Below, piece after piece: positions 46,908 to 58,455 of a DNA stretch of 64,000 nucleotides. The number at the start of each line of letters is the position of its first letter. Position 1 is the stretch's first letter. A program made the position numbers and the translations under genes. Source of the DNA: Lantana camara (lineage: Eukaryota; Streptophyta; Magnoliopsida; Lamiales; Verbenaceae); NCBI GenBank assembly GCA_037501455.1, contig CM074863.1, positions 15,124,001 through 15,188,000 of the forward strand. Reading direction: 5' to 3'. Below the pieces are notes generated by a model. It was not told where the DNA came from. It was given only the letters and a program-made list of their open reading frames with translations, and made no database searches.

Positions 46908-48565
46908 GCAGGAAAGCAAGTGTTTCAAGTTTGAGTGCAGGGTCTTCAGGACAGGATTCGACAGTTTTGATTTCAGTGGCTCGGTTAGCTAACATCTCAG
47001 TTCAGCCGGATTTGAAACAAAGGTTGTTGGATTCTCAGGCTTCGGATACAGAGATTCAGAGATTAGTGGTTCGGTCTAGGATAGACCCCGAGACGAAGTT
47101 TGGGTTTGATGATTCCGGTTTGTTCAGGTTCAAGACCAGGGTTTGTGTCCCAGAAGACCTCAAGAGGTTGATACTTGAGGAAGGACACCGTTCTGGATAT
47201 TCCATTCACCCCGGCGGTACGAAGATGTACCGAGATTTGAAGGAATACTTCTGGTGGAATGGCATGAAGAGAGATGTCGCGAACTTTGTGAAGCGGTGTC
47301 TCACGTGTCAAGTGGTGAAGGCAGAACACCAGAAACCGGGAGGAACTCTCCAACCACTTCCGATTCCTGAATGGAAGTGGGAGCAAGTGACCATGGACTT
47401 TGTGTCCGGCTTGCCAAGATCAAGAGGAGGTTATGATGGAATTTGGGTAATAGTCAACCGATTGACCAAGTCTGCTCATTTTCTCAAGGTGAAGATGTCT
47501 TATAAGACGCCGAAGTTGGCCGAATTGTATTGTAATGAGATTGTGAGACTTCATGGGGCGCCTGCTAGCATTGTTTCAGATCGTGATCCGAGGTTCACAG
47601 CTAAGTTTTGGCAGGATCTTCAGAGTAGGTTGGGTACAAGGCTTAATTTCAGCACCGCTTTTCATCCTCAGACAGATGGACAATCAGAGAGACTGATTAA
47701 GTATTTAGAGGATTTGTTGAGGGCGTGTGCTTTGGATTTCCAGGAAAAGTGGGATAAGCATTTAGCTCTGGTTGAGTTTGCCTATAACAACAGTTTTCAG
47801 ACTTCTATTGGTATGGCTCCCTACGAGGCACTATATGGAAGGAAGTGTAGATCGCCTCTATTTTGGGACTTAGAAGATTGGCGGTGGACAGAGGAGAACA
47901 AGCTCGAAAGAGCTACACCTCGAGAGAGATTGGATAAGACCACTGCCAAGGTTAAGTTGATTCAGCAGAGAATGAAGGCGGCTCAGGACCGTCAGAAGAG
48001 CTATGCGGATAAGAGGAGAAGGCCCCTTGAGTTTGAAGTCGGAGATAAGGTTTTCTTGAAAGCATCTTCGAGAAAGGGATTTTCTCGGATAGGTCGAGGT
48101 GGGAAGCTTAACCCAAGATACCTTGGACCTTTTGAAATCCTTGAGAGAGTTGGAGAAGTGGCGTATAGGTTGGACCTACCGCCGAGACTGACCGGGATAC
48201 ATAATGTGTTTCACGTCTCGCAGCTCAGGAAATTTTATCCCGAGGAATCAACTATTCTCCCTGTTGAAGAGGTACAACTTGAGACGGATTTGACGATAGT
48301 AAGACATCCGGTTAAGATTCAAGACCGGAAGATACAAGTGTTGAGGAATAAACAGATTCCCTTGGTCCGAGTTCTTTGGAGAGATCAGAAATCTGAAGAG
48401 TCTACTTGGGAGACTGAGGAGAAGATGAGACAGTTGTACCCAGAGTTGTTCTCAGGTCAGACAGTTAACCTGGGGACCAGGTTCTCCGAAGGGGGGGAGG
48501 TTGTAACACCCCGACTCACAGTCGGTACAGGTAAATTATGTGATTTAATATTATTTGCGTTTTAG
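46908..48565 (+). pseudogene. Tekay integrase with C-terminal chromodomain
   Basis: Numbering from the Met at 46931: the zinc-binding H-H-C-C motif spans residues 86-126 (C123, C126). Core D156, D217 and E253. GPY-type region about residues 397-420. Chromodomain-like region 460-507 (HPVKIQDRKIQVLRNK, VLWRDQKSEESTWETEE), which in chromoviruses guides insertion to particular chromatin. The open frame runs through the polypurine tract and 64 bases into the 3' LTR. Apart from the upstream frame change the domain itself looks intact. Confidence 0.92.
48488..48501 (+). other. Polypurine tract of the Tekay element
   Basis: GAAGGGGGGGAGG immediately before the 3' LTR, within the pol reading frame. 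Confidence 0.8.
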
Positions 48566-51112
48566 ATTATTTGTATAGGACTATTTTGAATTATTTGAAC
48601 TTATATGAATTATGTGAATGAATGTTGCATGAGATTTATTCGTTTTAATTTGAGTTGGCCTTATTTGAACCTGTATTTGTTGAACCGAACCAACTTGAAC
48701 CGGGAACCTTGAACCGAACCCGTGAACCGACCGGTCCAGCCTTAAAGGCTGAACCATTTTCTCCTCCTTCATTTCACGTGAAACAACAGCAGCAACTCTT
48801 GAGCCAAGGAGCCAAAACCCCAAGTTGATCATCCAAACTTCCCAAGCCAAGATCTTCCTCATTTCTTCGTCTTTTCTCGAACTTGAGTATGTTTCGGAAT
48901 CCCCTCGTCGTGCTCGTCATTTCTATGGTTTAATTTCTGAGTTTGGAGTGAGTTTGGTGTGCCTTTACTTCCCTACGTGAATAGTAAGGGTTTAGTTAAA
49001 AACTTGGATACTTGCTCTTTGCTTGAAGTGTTTGATTCCTAGCTTCATATATGAGTTGTAAATGTTGTATGTGTTGTATTTATTGCATTTAATCCATGGT
49101 TAGTTGAGCATGTATTGATGATCATGATTTTAGCTTGAATTTCTCATTCCTTTGATCATGCTTTTTAATTCCGTTTTCTTGCGTTATTTGAGTGTCAACT
49201 TGTCAAGCATGATTTATGTGAATTGTTTGTGCAATTTGAGAGGTTGTGGCAACTCTTGGGATTGGATTTTGGCCATTTTTGGCACCAAATGAGCTTCCCC
49301 TGTTTCTGTAAAATGAAACTCTGCTCCAGCTTTTCGAACCAGGCCGGAACGGCCGTTCCCGCCCCAGTTTCAAACTGGGAACAACCGTTCCCAGGCCATT
49401 TACTGTTCATGCCGAGAGTGGGAACGACCGTTCCCAGTTTGTACTGGGAACGGGAACGGCCGTTCCCATGGCCAAAACCGTTCTACTGGATCAAATCCGC
49501 GGGGGTGGATTTGAGGCAGTAGGTTTGGAAAAATCCATGAGGGTGGATTTTTCCCTTTGGAAAAATCCATGGGGGTGGATTGTGCCACTTTTTCTCTTTG
49601 CCTTAATTATGCATTTGTATGATTTTAAATGCTTTTCTTTTGCATGTTAATTGTTATGACTTGATTTTTAGTGCGTAATAAATTGTGAATAATTATGTTA
49701 TACTATGATTTGGGTATTATATGACTTAATTGTGATATTTTATATGTGGACATGAATCATGCATTTTGCCGAGCGTCTTCTTTGGTTCATATAGAGTCTA
49801 AGTCTTGGGCTTTCGTGTTTTCTTTTCAGAGGAGGTTCCAGTTGACGAGCCCGAGGCGTAGGTTGTTCACGTCTGCTCGCTTTTTGTCACGCACAAGGTG
49901 AGGTTTAGGACTTTTATTAGCTAAGCGACCTAAAGCCTTATGTGATGTTTTCAGGCCGTGCATGTGACTATATATTATATATATAGATATGTATGTGTTG
50001 ATTAGAATATGATTATGATCTTGTGAACAACTTTGTTTTGGGAAAAGATATTATATAAGCATATGTAAGCTATGTTTTGGAAAAGGCTTTACAATTCTGT
50101 TAGCGAGAGCGCCATGAAAGATTTGGCATATGATATGATTGTGTTTGTGGATCCAAGGAGCTACGGGTAAGGAACCCTCGGGACGGTTCGGGCCGTCGAG
50201 GTTCGGCCTGTGCGTAGTCTCCATCCGATATATCACACGCGACCCCTGGGAGTTTGGGAAGGTGTGATATTTCGATGCCTTCGGCGTAAAAACCGGGGAG
50301 GGCACGATGTGGGTTCGCTACCCCTCGTGAGTCTGTTTATGTATGGATGGTTAGGGCCGCCGGTGGCTCTTCCATCATTGGTGTAGAGGTTGATATGTAT
50401 GATTTCCGTTTTGTTTGTTCTGAGGAGTAAAGGTTGGAAGCTCGTTCTCGCCGAGCATTATGTATGTTGTGTATGTCAGGAAGTATGAATCGGGATAGTG
50501 TTTATGAAATGTTTCAAAGTATATGTATTTGTTTTAGAAAGTTTTAGTTTGTAAAACCTATTCTGGTTCATAATTTCACCCTTTGCTTTGTGCTCTGCTT
50601 TATATATATAGGGTGTGAGTGTGCGTTAGCCCCCTCACTCAGTCAGTTGACTGACTCCTCGTTTACTCTTTTAGTTGCAGGTTTTGGGAGCGTGAGCTAG
50701 GCGGAGAAGTGTGTCTTCTGTTGCACTTGTCAGTCTAGGTCTCGTTAGGTGCATTTACATACCTGCATTTTATTATTCTGTAGTTGTACAGCTATGGTTT
50801 GTATAGACTTACATACTATTTTGTTCGAGCCGTGATGGCTTTTGTACAGGTTTATGTGCTGGTACCTATATGTAAATACTATATGGCTAATTAGTTGTTG
50901 GTACCTATATACATATATATGTGATGATTTTGTTTGTTGCTTTTATCTTTCGCTTCCGCATACTCTGATTCTGCGTTGTTTAGCTCCGCCTAGCCTAGAG
51001 TGTGTGTTTGGTCTCCCGTTCGCTATGATTCGGATTCGGGTACGGACATTCCATTTCGTATTCGGGTTCGGGTTATGGTGCGGGGGATGTGGCCCTACGT
51101 GTGGGTGCTACA
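48502..51112 (+). repeat. 3' LTR of the Tekay element
   Basis: A 2,611-bp partner of 41179-43789, at offset 7323. Includes the four palindromes at 49345-49469. Confidence 0.95.
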
Positions 51113-52204
51113 CATAAGCTAAATCTAACTTATGCATAAAAATTAACTTACACACAAACAATGATAAACTAACTTAATGCATAACATTAAAAACTAAGAA
51201 ACTAAGTTCAATTAATCAAACATCCCAAAACAATACAGTTCATAGGGTAGTTTCGCATCACCATCATCTTTCCAAAAAAAAAAAAATCTTCACCATGCCA
51301 CCTAAAATTAATAAGTCAAGTAAAATTAGATTCATAATAAATATTAAGAATTCATTATATTCTGCAGCCTTTCAAATTTGGACAAAGGGAAAGACAATGC
51401 TTCATCAGACCTGTTCTGTTCTGCCTTAATCAACTTGATCACAAAAGATCCAAATCTTAAAAATATTCTGCATATTAGAATGTAAAGAAAATGAATTAAA
51501 CTAGGAAATTAGTATTTCATTAGCATAAACAAGAATTATTCACAAACATGACCAAGAACAAACATGACCAATATCCAGAATTCAGTTTTGTGGAAATATT
51601 CAATAAGATGCTAAATTTTAATGACTAAAATCACTATATTTTAGTGCTTTTCCAAGAGCAACAAATATTTGAGCTTTCAATGGCAGGAAAGATTTCACTT
51701 ATTAGCTCCATTATCATCATCATCAAGCCCTATACCTTCAATCCATAGAATTCTTGGACAGTTCTTAGCTCCATTATATACAAAGCTCTATAATTCTTGG
51801 AAAGCCCTATATACAAAGATTTCACTTATTAGCTCCATTATTCAGTCTAAATTTCCAACTAAATACATAGAATTGGCAACAACCTTTCAAACAAATTCTT
51901 GGAGGAAAAGAAGGGGTTATTTCTATGGTTTTGTTTCTTTTTCTCCAACAAATAATAAATCCAAAATTTCTCAAGCTAGACAACACTTCAATCCACTAAA
52001 AAGAATGAGGCAACATATTATACATATTCTGACTATAAATTCAAGCACCAAAAATCATAACCCATCTCCGTTATTTAAGCACATTTTTCACATAATACAT
52101 ATATACATGTATATTAAAAAATATGAGGCTAAATCCTACTCATTTAAGTCACATTGTACACATTATTTACACACAAATTAAAACATAGAAATTAAATTGG
52201 CAGT

Positions 52205-52257
<53 letters not shown>

Positions 52258-52597
52258 CAAAAACTCAAGATAAAACCAAGGAAATCAAAGCTCATCCAAC
52301 CTCTTACCTTTGTAGTTATGAAAATCGAGAGATGTTGAAGATGAATGGCAAGAAAAACTCTTCCTCTCCTCGTGATGTAGGTCGACCGAAAGCAGGGAAA
52401 AAGGAAGGATGTGGTCATAAATATTGGAAAACGAAGTCATAAAGAACATGGAGATCATCATTTAATTAGGAAAACTATCTCTGTCAATGGATTTCATAAA
52501 TATGGGGGAATTTAAACTTATTAACATAATTTCTTGATGTATTGCCGGTGAAAGGTTTTATGAAGATGGGTGGAGCATCGTAACTCAGAATGACTAA
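51113..52597. other. hAT element interior between the Tekay and CACTA insertions
   Basis: AT-rich, no transposase resemblance. A TA microsatellite lies at 52207-52254. The stretch 52548-52594 (GTGAAAGGTTTTATGAA ... GTAACTCAGAATGA) recurs at 57600-57646, a tandem unit of the hAT element that the CACTA insertion split. Confidence 0.6.
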
Positions 52598-52611
52598 CAC
52601 TACAAGAAAAC

Positions 52612-53460
52612 AGCCGAAATCCGAGAGAAATTTCCAAGGGAAATATTCCCTCGGAATTCCCTCGAAAATTCTGAGGGAATTCCGAGGGATTTCCGAGGGA
52701 ATCTTTCCCTCGGAAATTTCCGAGGGACTTCCGAAGGAATTCCGAGGGAATTCGCCAAATTAATTTCCAAGGGAAAATTCCCTCGGAAATCCCTCGGAAT
52801 TGTTAGCGCCAACGTTAGCCGCAAAGTTTTCCGAGGGATTTCCGAGGGAAAATTCCCTCGGAAAATTAAAATTTAATTAATTTTTAAATTAGAACTAGTT
52901 TCCGAGGGAATTTCCGAGGGAATTTTCCCTCGGAAAATAAAAAAAATATTAATTTTTAAACTAAAATTAGTTTCCGAGGGAATTTCCGAGGGAAAATTCC
53001 CTCGGAAAATAAAAAATTATTAATTTTTAAAGTAAAATTAATTTCCGAGGGAAAATTCCCTCGGAAAATTAAAATTTAATTAATTTTTAAATTATAACTA
53101 GTTTCCGAGGGAATTTCCGAGGGAATTTACTTTAAAAATTATAACTAGTTTCCGAGGGAATTTCCGAGGGAAATTTCCCTCGGAAAATAAAAAATTATTA
53201 ATTTTTAAATTAAAATTATTTTCCGAGGGAATTTCCGAGGGAAAATTCCCTCGGAAAATTAAAATTTAATTAATTTTTAAATTAGAACTAGTTTCCGAGG
53301 GAATTTCCGAGGGAAAATTCTCTCGGAAAATTGAAAGTAATTTTTTCTCTTTTTTTAAAATTTTGAATTTTCGAAATTCCGAGGGAATTCCGAGGGATTT
53401 CCGAGGGAAAATGTTTTTCCCTCGGAAATCCCTCGGAATTCCCTCGGAATTTCGAAAATA
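52612..53460. repeat. Left subterminal TTCCGAGGGAA array of the CACTA element
   Basis: Dozens of CCGAGGGA/TCCCTCGG words, with several ~95-bp units of the form TTCCGAGGGAATTTCCGAGGG, then TTCCCTCGGAAAA plus an AT spacer (TAATTTTTAAATTA). Opposed copies can fold into hairpins. Confidence 0.88.
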
Positions 53461-54290
53461 TATATTTTTTAAAATTAAGCACTACGTAATAATTTGTTGA
53501 GTTTAAATACAGTCCATGACAATTATATGTATAATTAGTGAATAAAGTAAGATAATTTTAGTTATTAAATGATTGAATTGATGGTTATACATATGCAATC
53601 GAATATTCGGTAAGTATATCGAACGAAATCATAACGTTAAGGACATTCGTTTTATTTTAAATTGAAATCGAATTTCGTTTTCACATATTTTTTGAAGAGA
53701 ATTTTTTCTTATTTAATTAACTAACAAAGAAAACATCATGTTATTACATTTAATATTTGAAAACAATTTTTTCTCTTTTTTTAAAATTTTGAATTTTCGA
53801 AATTCCGAGGGAATTCCGAGGGATTTCCGAGGGAAAATGTTTTTCCCTCGGAAATCCCTCGGAATTCCCTCGGAATTTGCAATATATATTTTTTAAAATT
53901 AAGCACTATATAATAATTTGTTGAGTTTAAATACAATCCATGACAATTATATGTAAAATTAGTGAATAAAGTAAGATAATTTTAGTTATTAAATGATTGA
54001 ATTGATGGTTATACATATGCAATCGAATATTCGGTAAGTATTTCGAACGAAATCATAACGTTAAGGACATTCGTTTTATTTTAAATTGAAATCGAATTTC
54101 GTTTTCACATATTTTTTGAAGAGAATTTTTTCTTATTTAATTAACTAACAAAGAAAACATCATGTTATTACATTTAATATTTGAAAACAATTTTTTCTCT
54201 TTTTTTAATATTTCGAACATTTTCCCTCGGAAATCCCTCGAAATTCCCTCGGAATTTGCAATATATATTTTTTAAAATTAAGCACTATAT
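53338..54290. repeat. ~425-bp internal direct repeat of the CACTA element
   Basis: Copies start with TTTTTTCTCTTTTTTT at 53341, 53767 and 54191 (third truncated). Copies one and two are nearly identical over the full unit, including their own CCGAGGGA motifs. Confidence 0.8.
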
Positions 54291-54719
54291 TGATGGTTCG
54301 ACATATATAATCAAACATTGGATAAGTTATTAATTGTGTCTTAATATCCTATGAATATTGAGTTGTGACATAATTATATTAGTGTTATTATAAATTAAAA
54401 TTATTTAATGTTTTTATTCCATAACAATAACTTTTGGGGCTGAAATATTGGCTCCTAAATCTACCGCTAAAACCAAACCCTCCCAAATTTCAAATCTATT
54501 ATAGAAAATAAACCCTCCCTTTCTTCTAGGCAACCCTTCTCTTTCCCGTAAACCCCTCAAAAGCTTGACCCTCTATTCCCTTGATTCCTCAATTATATTT
54601 AAGATTTTTGGTGCACCCATACCTCACTGGAAGAAATTTGGTGCTTGTGATGGTAAGTATTTTCAGATTTTGTTGCACCCATTTCATTTCTATTTTGGTT
54701 TTGTGTTTCTTGAGTAAAC

Positions 54720-55003
54720 CCACGAATCCTGCGCCGGAATCTTCCAAGAATGCTGTGGGTGATGGTGATGAGATGGCGAATAAACGGCCCAGATTGAGCG
54801 GTGGTGAGGCTGACGGCGGCGGTGGGAGGAAGGAAGCGGCGGAGGAGATGGGTGGTTTGTCCGATGATCAAATTGACGGTGCAGGTGAAAGGAAGGAGGT
54901 GGTGGAGAAGCTGGATGATTTTGTGAAGCTTTTGGATGGGGAAATCAGGAAATTCAATAAGTTCTTCATGGACAAAGAGGAAGATTACGTTATTAGGTTA
55001 AAG
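54720..55003 (+). pseudogene. SPX-domain-like exon fragment inside the CACTA element
   Basis: An open stretch of about 95 codons ending at a good donor (TTAAAG|GTGTGG). The last ~30 residues, DFVKLLDGEIRKFNKFFMDK then EEDYVIRLK, resemble the helix of plant SPX proteins that ends ...FFxxKEEEYIIRLK, and the position of the intron after RLK also fits. The preceding part has KRPRLSGG and acidic/Gly-rich linkers, as in the variable loop of SPX proteins. No intact gene was found around it. Captured host exon is the most likely reading; chance similarity is possible. Confidence 0.5.
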
Positions 55004-55552
55004 GTGTGGTTTTTATTCCCAATTTCGTAGTTTTGTTCGTTTTGGAATTATCTGCATTGATTTTCTTGGCTCGTCATATTTTCCCTGATCTATACAAATT
55101 AACATATATTGCTCCTTTGATCCATATTTGGGTGTTGTACTGCTGTAGTGCTGTTAGCTTTATGTTACCTTACATTACCTTAAATTTGGTTGTTCTTGAT
55201 GGTGTTTGAAAATTTGTAGTAGCTAATCCGTTTCCAGTGCCGAAACTGCAAATGGATTCACTATCATGATAAGCTGAAATCGATGCTTTTCTGGGTCAGA
55301 CAATAAGTTGGACTGTCAATCCCAAAGTATTGTGCATATTACAGATTACCATGTTTAGCCTTTGCAGAGTTGCAACTTGAAAAGATAAAAGAATGTCCCA
55401 AAATTTGATCTTTTTTTGATTCAAACAAGATTAATCCTCTTTTCTTTCTCCGTTAAGTTTCCAAGCTTCATTGTAACGCGGGCTTTTGGTATTAGTTGAA
55501 TATCCAGGTTGTTGGAAGCCTTTTGTTTCAAGAAGATTAGTTTTTATTTCAG

Positions 55553-56601
55553 GCATCAGCTTCAAAACAACTAATGGGCCTTTCAAGGTTAGACAAAAGG
55601 ATCGTGTTAAGCTGCTTATGCAGGTTCTGTAATCTTATCTGGATTTCGCAGCGTTTTTTTTCTTATTTTTGCAACTTTTTTCAACCTAAATCAAGGAGAC
55701 TCAACCTAAATCGATTTCTTAATTTGCATCTGAGTTCCGTAATTTTGTTGTAATTTTCACCGATGTGAGCCCTGTTTGTTGGTTTTGGTTACATGATTCT
55801 GCTTTTTGTTTCATTTTTTGGTTGATTTTGTTTGGCGCTGGGTTGAATTGGTTTTAGCTGTTGAATTTTTGTTTTTAATTAACTTGAGTCCTGAATGAAC
55901 TGGGCTGTGATTGTCTGTGTTTATGTTTTCTGTTTGGTTGTATTGGCTAATAGTGTGAAAATTTTGTCATGTTAATTCGTATGTGTTGTAAGATAGTTAT
56001 CGATATTAATCTGTGTGTGTTTGTACGTCTTCCACTCAAGTCGATGCAAGAAATTTGGTTGTATTCATACTCTAAGTTAGAACCCTGAGTTAATTGATTG
56101 AAGATTCATGAATATTTCATGCTAGCATCTTAGTTCCCTGAGTTAGAACCCTGAGTTAGTAGAGGTCGATTTGCTGTAAGCTGAAACTTTGTCATCTTTG
56201 ATGAATATTTCATTATGTTTACATTATGTTTACGTTTGTTGAAACCGCTGCTCTTTACTTTGTTGCAGGCATTTCTTTTTCTCGGTCTTGTGGTGTCTGG
56301 TAAGTTTGCCCTGTTCTTTACCAACTAATGATCATGTTCTTTTTTTTTTTGGGTCACTGATCATGTTCAAGCATATACGTTTAATACTTGCTTTCTCCAT
56401 ATCTGCAGTCTGATTGTGTACCGACTTAGTAAATATTCGTGTTTCCTTCTTGCAGCTTTGCTAATCATTTGTGTCACAAGAGTTGCAAAATCTACTTTAG
56501 ACAAAGCAATAGCTGAAAACGAGGACATAGGTGACGATACCATGTCTCTATCATTGCCCATTTCCGGCGATTCTGCAGTAGTCTCCACAATCCGCTTATA
56601 A
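55553..56601 (+). pseudogene. Unidentified gene fragment, three exons, one membrane helix, inside the CACTA element
   Basis: Exon-like pieces 55553-55623, 56269-56299 (31 bp) and 56456-56601 have GT-AG borders and join without a frame break, ending at TAA. They encode about 82 residues: a basic segment (KVRQKDRVKLLMQ), a hydrophobic helix (AFLFLGLVVSALLIICVTRVA) and a polar C-terminal tail. I do not recognise the family. No start codon or upstream exon in the right phase joins it to the SPX-like exon (the phases differ), so the two may come from different genes or an exon may be missing. Confidence 0.45.
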
Positions 56602-56978
56602 TCAAGATCGACAACCTTCAAGACAATCATGAAAAGTAGTATACCTTACATTCTTGTTTTGTAAATTCTCTCTAATTCTGCTGCCGCTGCTGCTCATCAC
56701 ACTTCGGCTTATATTTTGAAGTGATATTCATATGTACAGCTCGAATATACTACCAAGAAAGTAGAGTCTTGATAGACATTCAATAAACACACAAATTTTA
56801 CTTCTTTATAATTTGAGTGGTTGATGCAAGTGCTATTGTACGGTTTCTGTTATATATATTGTATATTTATTATATTTATATTTTCAGATTTTAGCTTTGA
56901 TGTGTAGCTTTATTTCTCATTATAAATATGTATTTCACAGTAGTTACAATAATAATCTAAAAAAAAAATAAAAAAAAA

Positions 56979-56985
<7 letters not shown>

Positions 56986-57025
<40 letters not shown>

Positions 57026-57062
57026 CATATATATATATATGTATTTATATATATATATATAT
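56986..57062. repeat. TA microsatellite in the CACTA element
   Basis: Alternating AT tracts interrupted by ACAT and GTATTT, just before the right subterminal array. Confidence 0.75.
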
Positions 57063-57126
57063 TTATAATAAATTTTATTTATAAAATTTTAATTGGAAAA
57101 TAAAATTCCACAAAATAAATGACAAG

Positions 57127-57541
57127 AATTCCGAGGGAAAATTCCCTCGGAATTCCCTCGAAAAATAAAATCCCACAAAATGGAAGACAAGATTCTGAGG
57201 GAAAATTCCCTCGGAATTCCCTCGGTAATAAAATTTTACAAAATTAGAAGGCAAGATTCCGAGGGAAAATTCCCTCGGAATTCCCTCGGAAAATAGAATA
57301 CATTCCGAGGGAATTGCATTGGCGAATGAATTCCGAGGGAATTCCCTCGGAATTCCCTCGGAAAATAAATATTGAGATTTTCCCTCGGGATTCCCTCGGA
57401 ATTCCCTCGAAAATATATTTCCGAGGGAATTCCCTCGGAAAAATTTCCCTCGGAACCAATTCCGAGGAGGCTTTTTCCGAGGGAATGAGATTTTCCGAGG
57501 GAATCCCTCGGAATTCCCTCGGAAATTTCCCTCGGAATTCG
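57127..57541. repeat. Right subterminal TTCCGAGGGAA array of the CACTA element
   Basis: Three ~60-bp units with ATTCCGAGGGAAAATTCCCTC followed by an AT spacer, then dense CCGAGGGA words up to the terminal inverted repeat. Confidence 0.88.
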
Positions 57542-57561
57542 CCTGTTTTCTTGTAGTGTAA

Positions 57562-58212
57562 GGAAAACCCCTTTTCTTCCATATTTCAAATTAAACCCAG
57601 TGAAAGGTTTTATGAAATGGGTGGAGTATCGTAACTCAGAATGAGTGAGGAAAACCCATTTTTCTTCCAGATTTCAACGAACACCCCCCTATTTCTCCAA
57701 ATTTCGTCCCGATTTCAACGAAAACCACTTTTTCTTCCTTATTTTTTTTGAGAAAATCAAACTCAGTTCCATAATGTAATATTTTGAAGAATCCTAACAC
57801 AGACTTAAAAAATTGAAGAAGAAAAGAGAAAAAGAAACATAAAGTTTGGATGATGGACCTATGGATGCCGGCGTCACGACAAATACGGCGGTGAATCGGC
57901 GAAAAATATGGAGCTATGAGCTATCGTCGCGGCTGCTGTCTTCTCATCTTCTGTGTTGTGAATTGTGATGCTGAAAGTGTGAACTGGAGAGAGAAACGGG
58001 AAAAATAGATTAGGGTTTTTTCTGTTTATATGCTGATTTTTCGGGTCAATTCGGGTTGACCCGAGACCCACCCGAACCTGATTTTTCACTTTCGGGTTTA
58101 TTTCGGGTCGGACCCGATTTCGACCCGACCTGATAATCCCCAACCCTAACCTGATATTTAGACGGGTGGGTCGGGTTGGGTTATCGGGTCGGGTTAGGTT
58201 TTGACACCCCTA
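57562..58212. other. Right end of the hAT element
   Basis: Starts with the rest of the tandem unit cut by the CACTA insertion, has a second copy at about 57600-57690, and ends with GGGTCGGGTT/AACCCGACCC subterminal words and ACACCCCTA. No supportable coding region. Confidence 0.65.
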
Positions 58213-58220
58213 AAATATAC

Positions 58221-58366
58221 CTTAATCTAGGATTCTTTCCTTAATAGCAGATTCTATAATCCCTGACTTGTAGGGATTTAGATAGATAAATATGCCTCTC
58301 TTGTATTCTTCTGAACATAACATAATGAATTCAATAAAATTATTTTCTTCCCTAGATGCTTTAACA
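58221..58366 (+). repeat. Remaining part of the copia 5' LTR
   Basis: 146 bp. With 40801-40815 it makes 161 bp, the length of the 3' LTR. Ends CTTTAACA. Four substitutions from the 3' LTR (for example TTCTATAA versus TTATATAA). Confidence 0.92.
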
Positions 58367-58378
58367 TGGTATCAGAGC
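58367..58378 (+). other. Primer binding site of the copia element (tRNA-iMet)
   Basis: TGGTATCAGAGC directly after the 5' LTR, complementary to the 3' end of initiator tRNA-Met. Confidence 0.9.
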
Positions 58379-58455
58379 AGCGTTAAAAATCCTAGGGACT
58401 CAAATTTCTCATCATCGTCCTGAACCCTTTCTCAAACCCCTCGACATCAATCAAG

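Larger units (their letters stand above)
41179..51112 (+). mobile_element. Tekay/Del chromovirus (Ty3/gypsy), full length
   Basis: 9,934 bp, flanked by CATAA (41174-41178, 51113-51117). LTRs are 2,611 bp each and almost identical. It has a tRNA-iMet primer site, gag-pol in one orientation with Ty3/gypsy order PR-RT-RNH-INT, and a chromodomain at the integrase C-terminus, which together mark the Tekay lineage. A single-base frame change between RNase H and integrase breaks pol. It sits inside the hAT element. Confidence 0.95.
52598..57558. mobile_element. CACTA (En/Spm) element carrying gene fragments
   Basis: Termini CACTACAAGAAAACAG at 52598 and its complement ending at 57558. The 3-bp duplication TAA lies at 52595-52597 and 57559-57561. 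Both subterminal regions are packed with TTCCGAGGGAA/TTCCCTCGGAA motifs in both orientations. At 4,961 bp it has no recognisable CACTA transposase. Instead it holds exon-like pieces at 54720-55003 and 55553-56601. It is therefore a non-autonomous, possibly gene-capturing (Pack-CACTA) copy. Confidence 0.92.
40816..58212. mobile_element. Non-autonomous hAT-type element with nested Tekay and CACTA insertions
   Basis: Ends TAGGGCTGTTAATTCGGG on the left and, complemented on the right, TAGGGGTGTCAAAACC. The 8-bp duplication AAATATAC (40808-40815, 58213-58220) falls inside the copia LTR. Own sequence is about 2.5 kb: 40816-41178, 51113-52597 and 57559-58212. Subterminal GGGTCGGGTTGGG/CCCGAACCC words are abundant at both ends, as in other plant hAT elements of this terminus type. 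No transposase was found in its own sequence. Confidence 0.85.

Noticed and set aside
51669..52181. A 170-residue open frame in the hAT interior
   Set aside because: Low-complexity, Ser/Ile/His-rich composition from AT-rich DNA, with no resemblance to hAT transposase or any known family.
57127..57541. CRISPR-like array from regularly spaced CCGAGGGA units
   Set aside because: Eukaryotic context, no unique spacers, and position at the end of a CACTA element show subterminal transposase-binding repeats.
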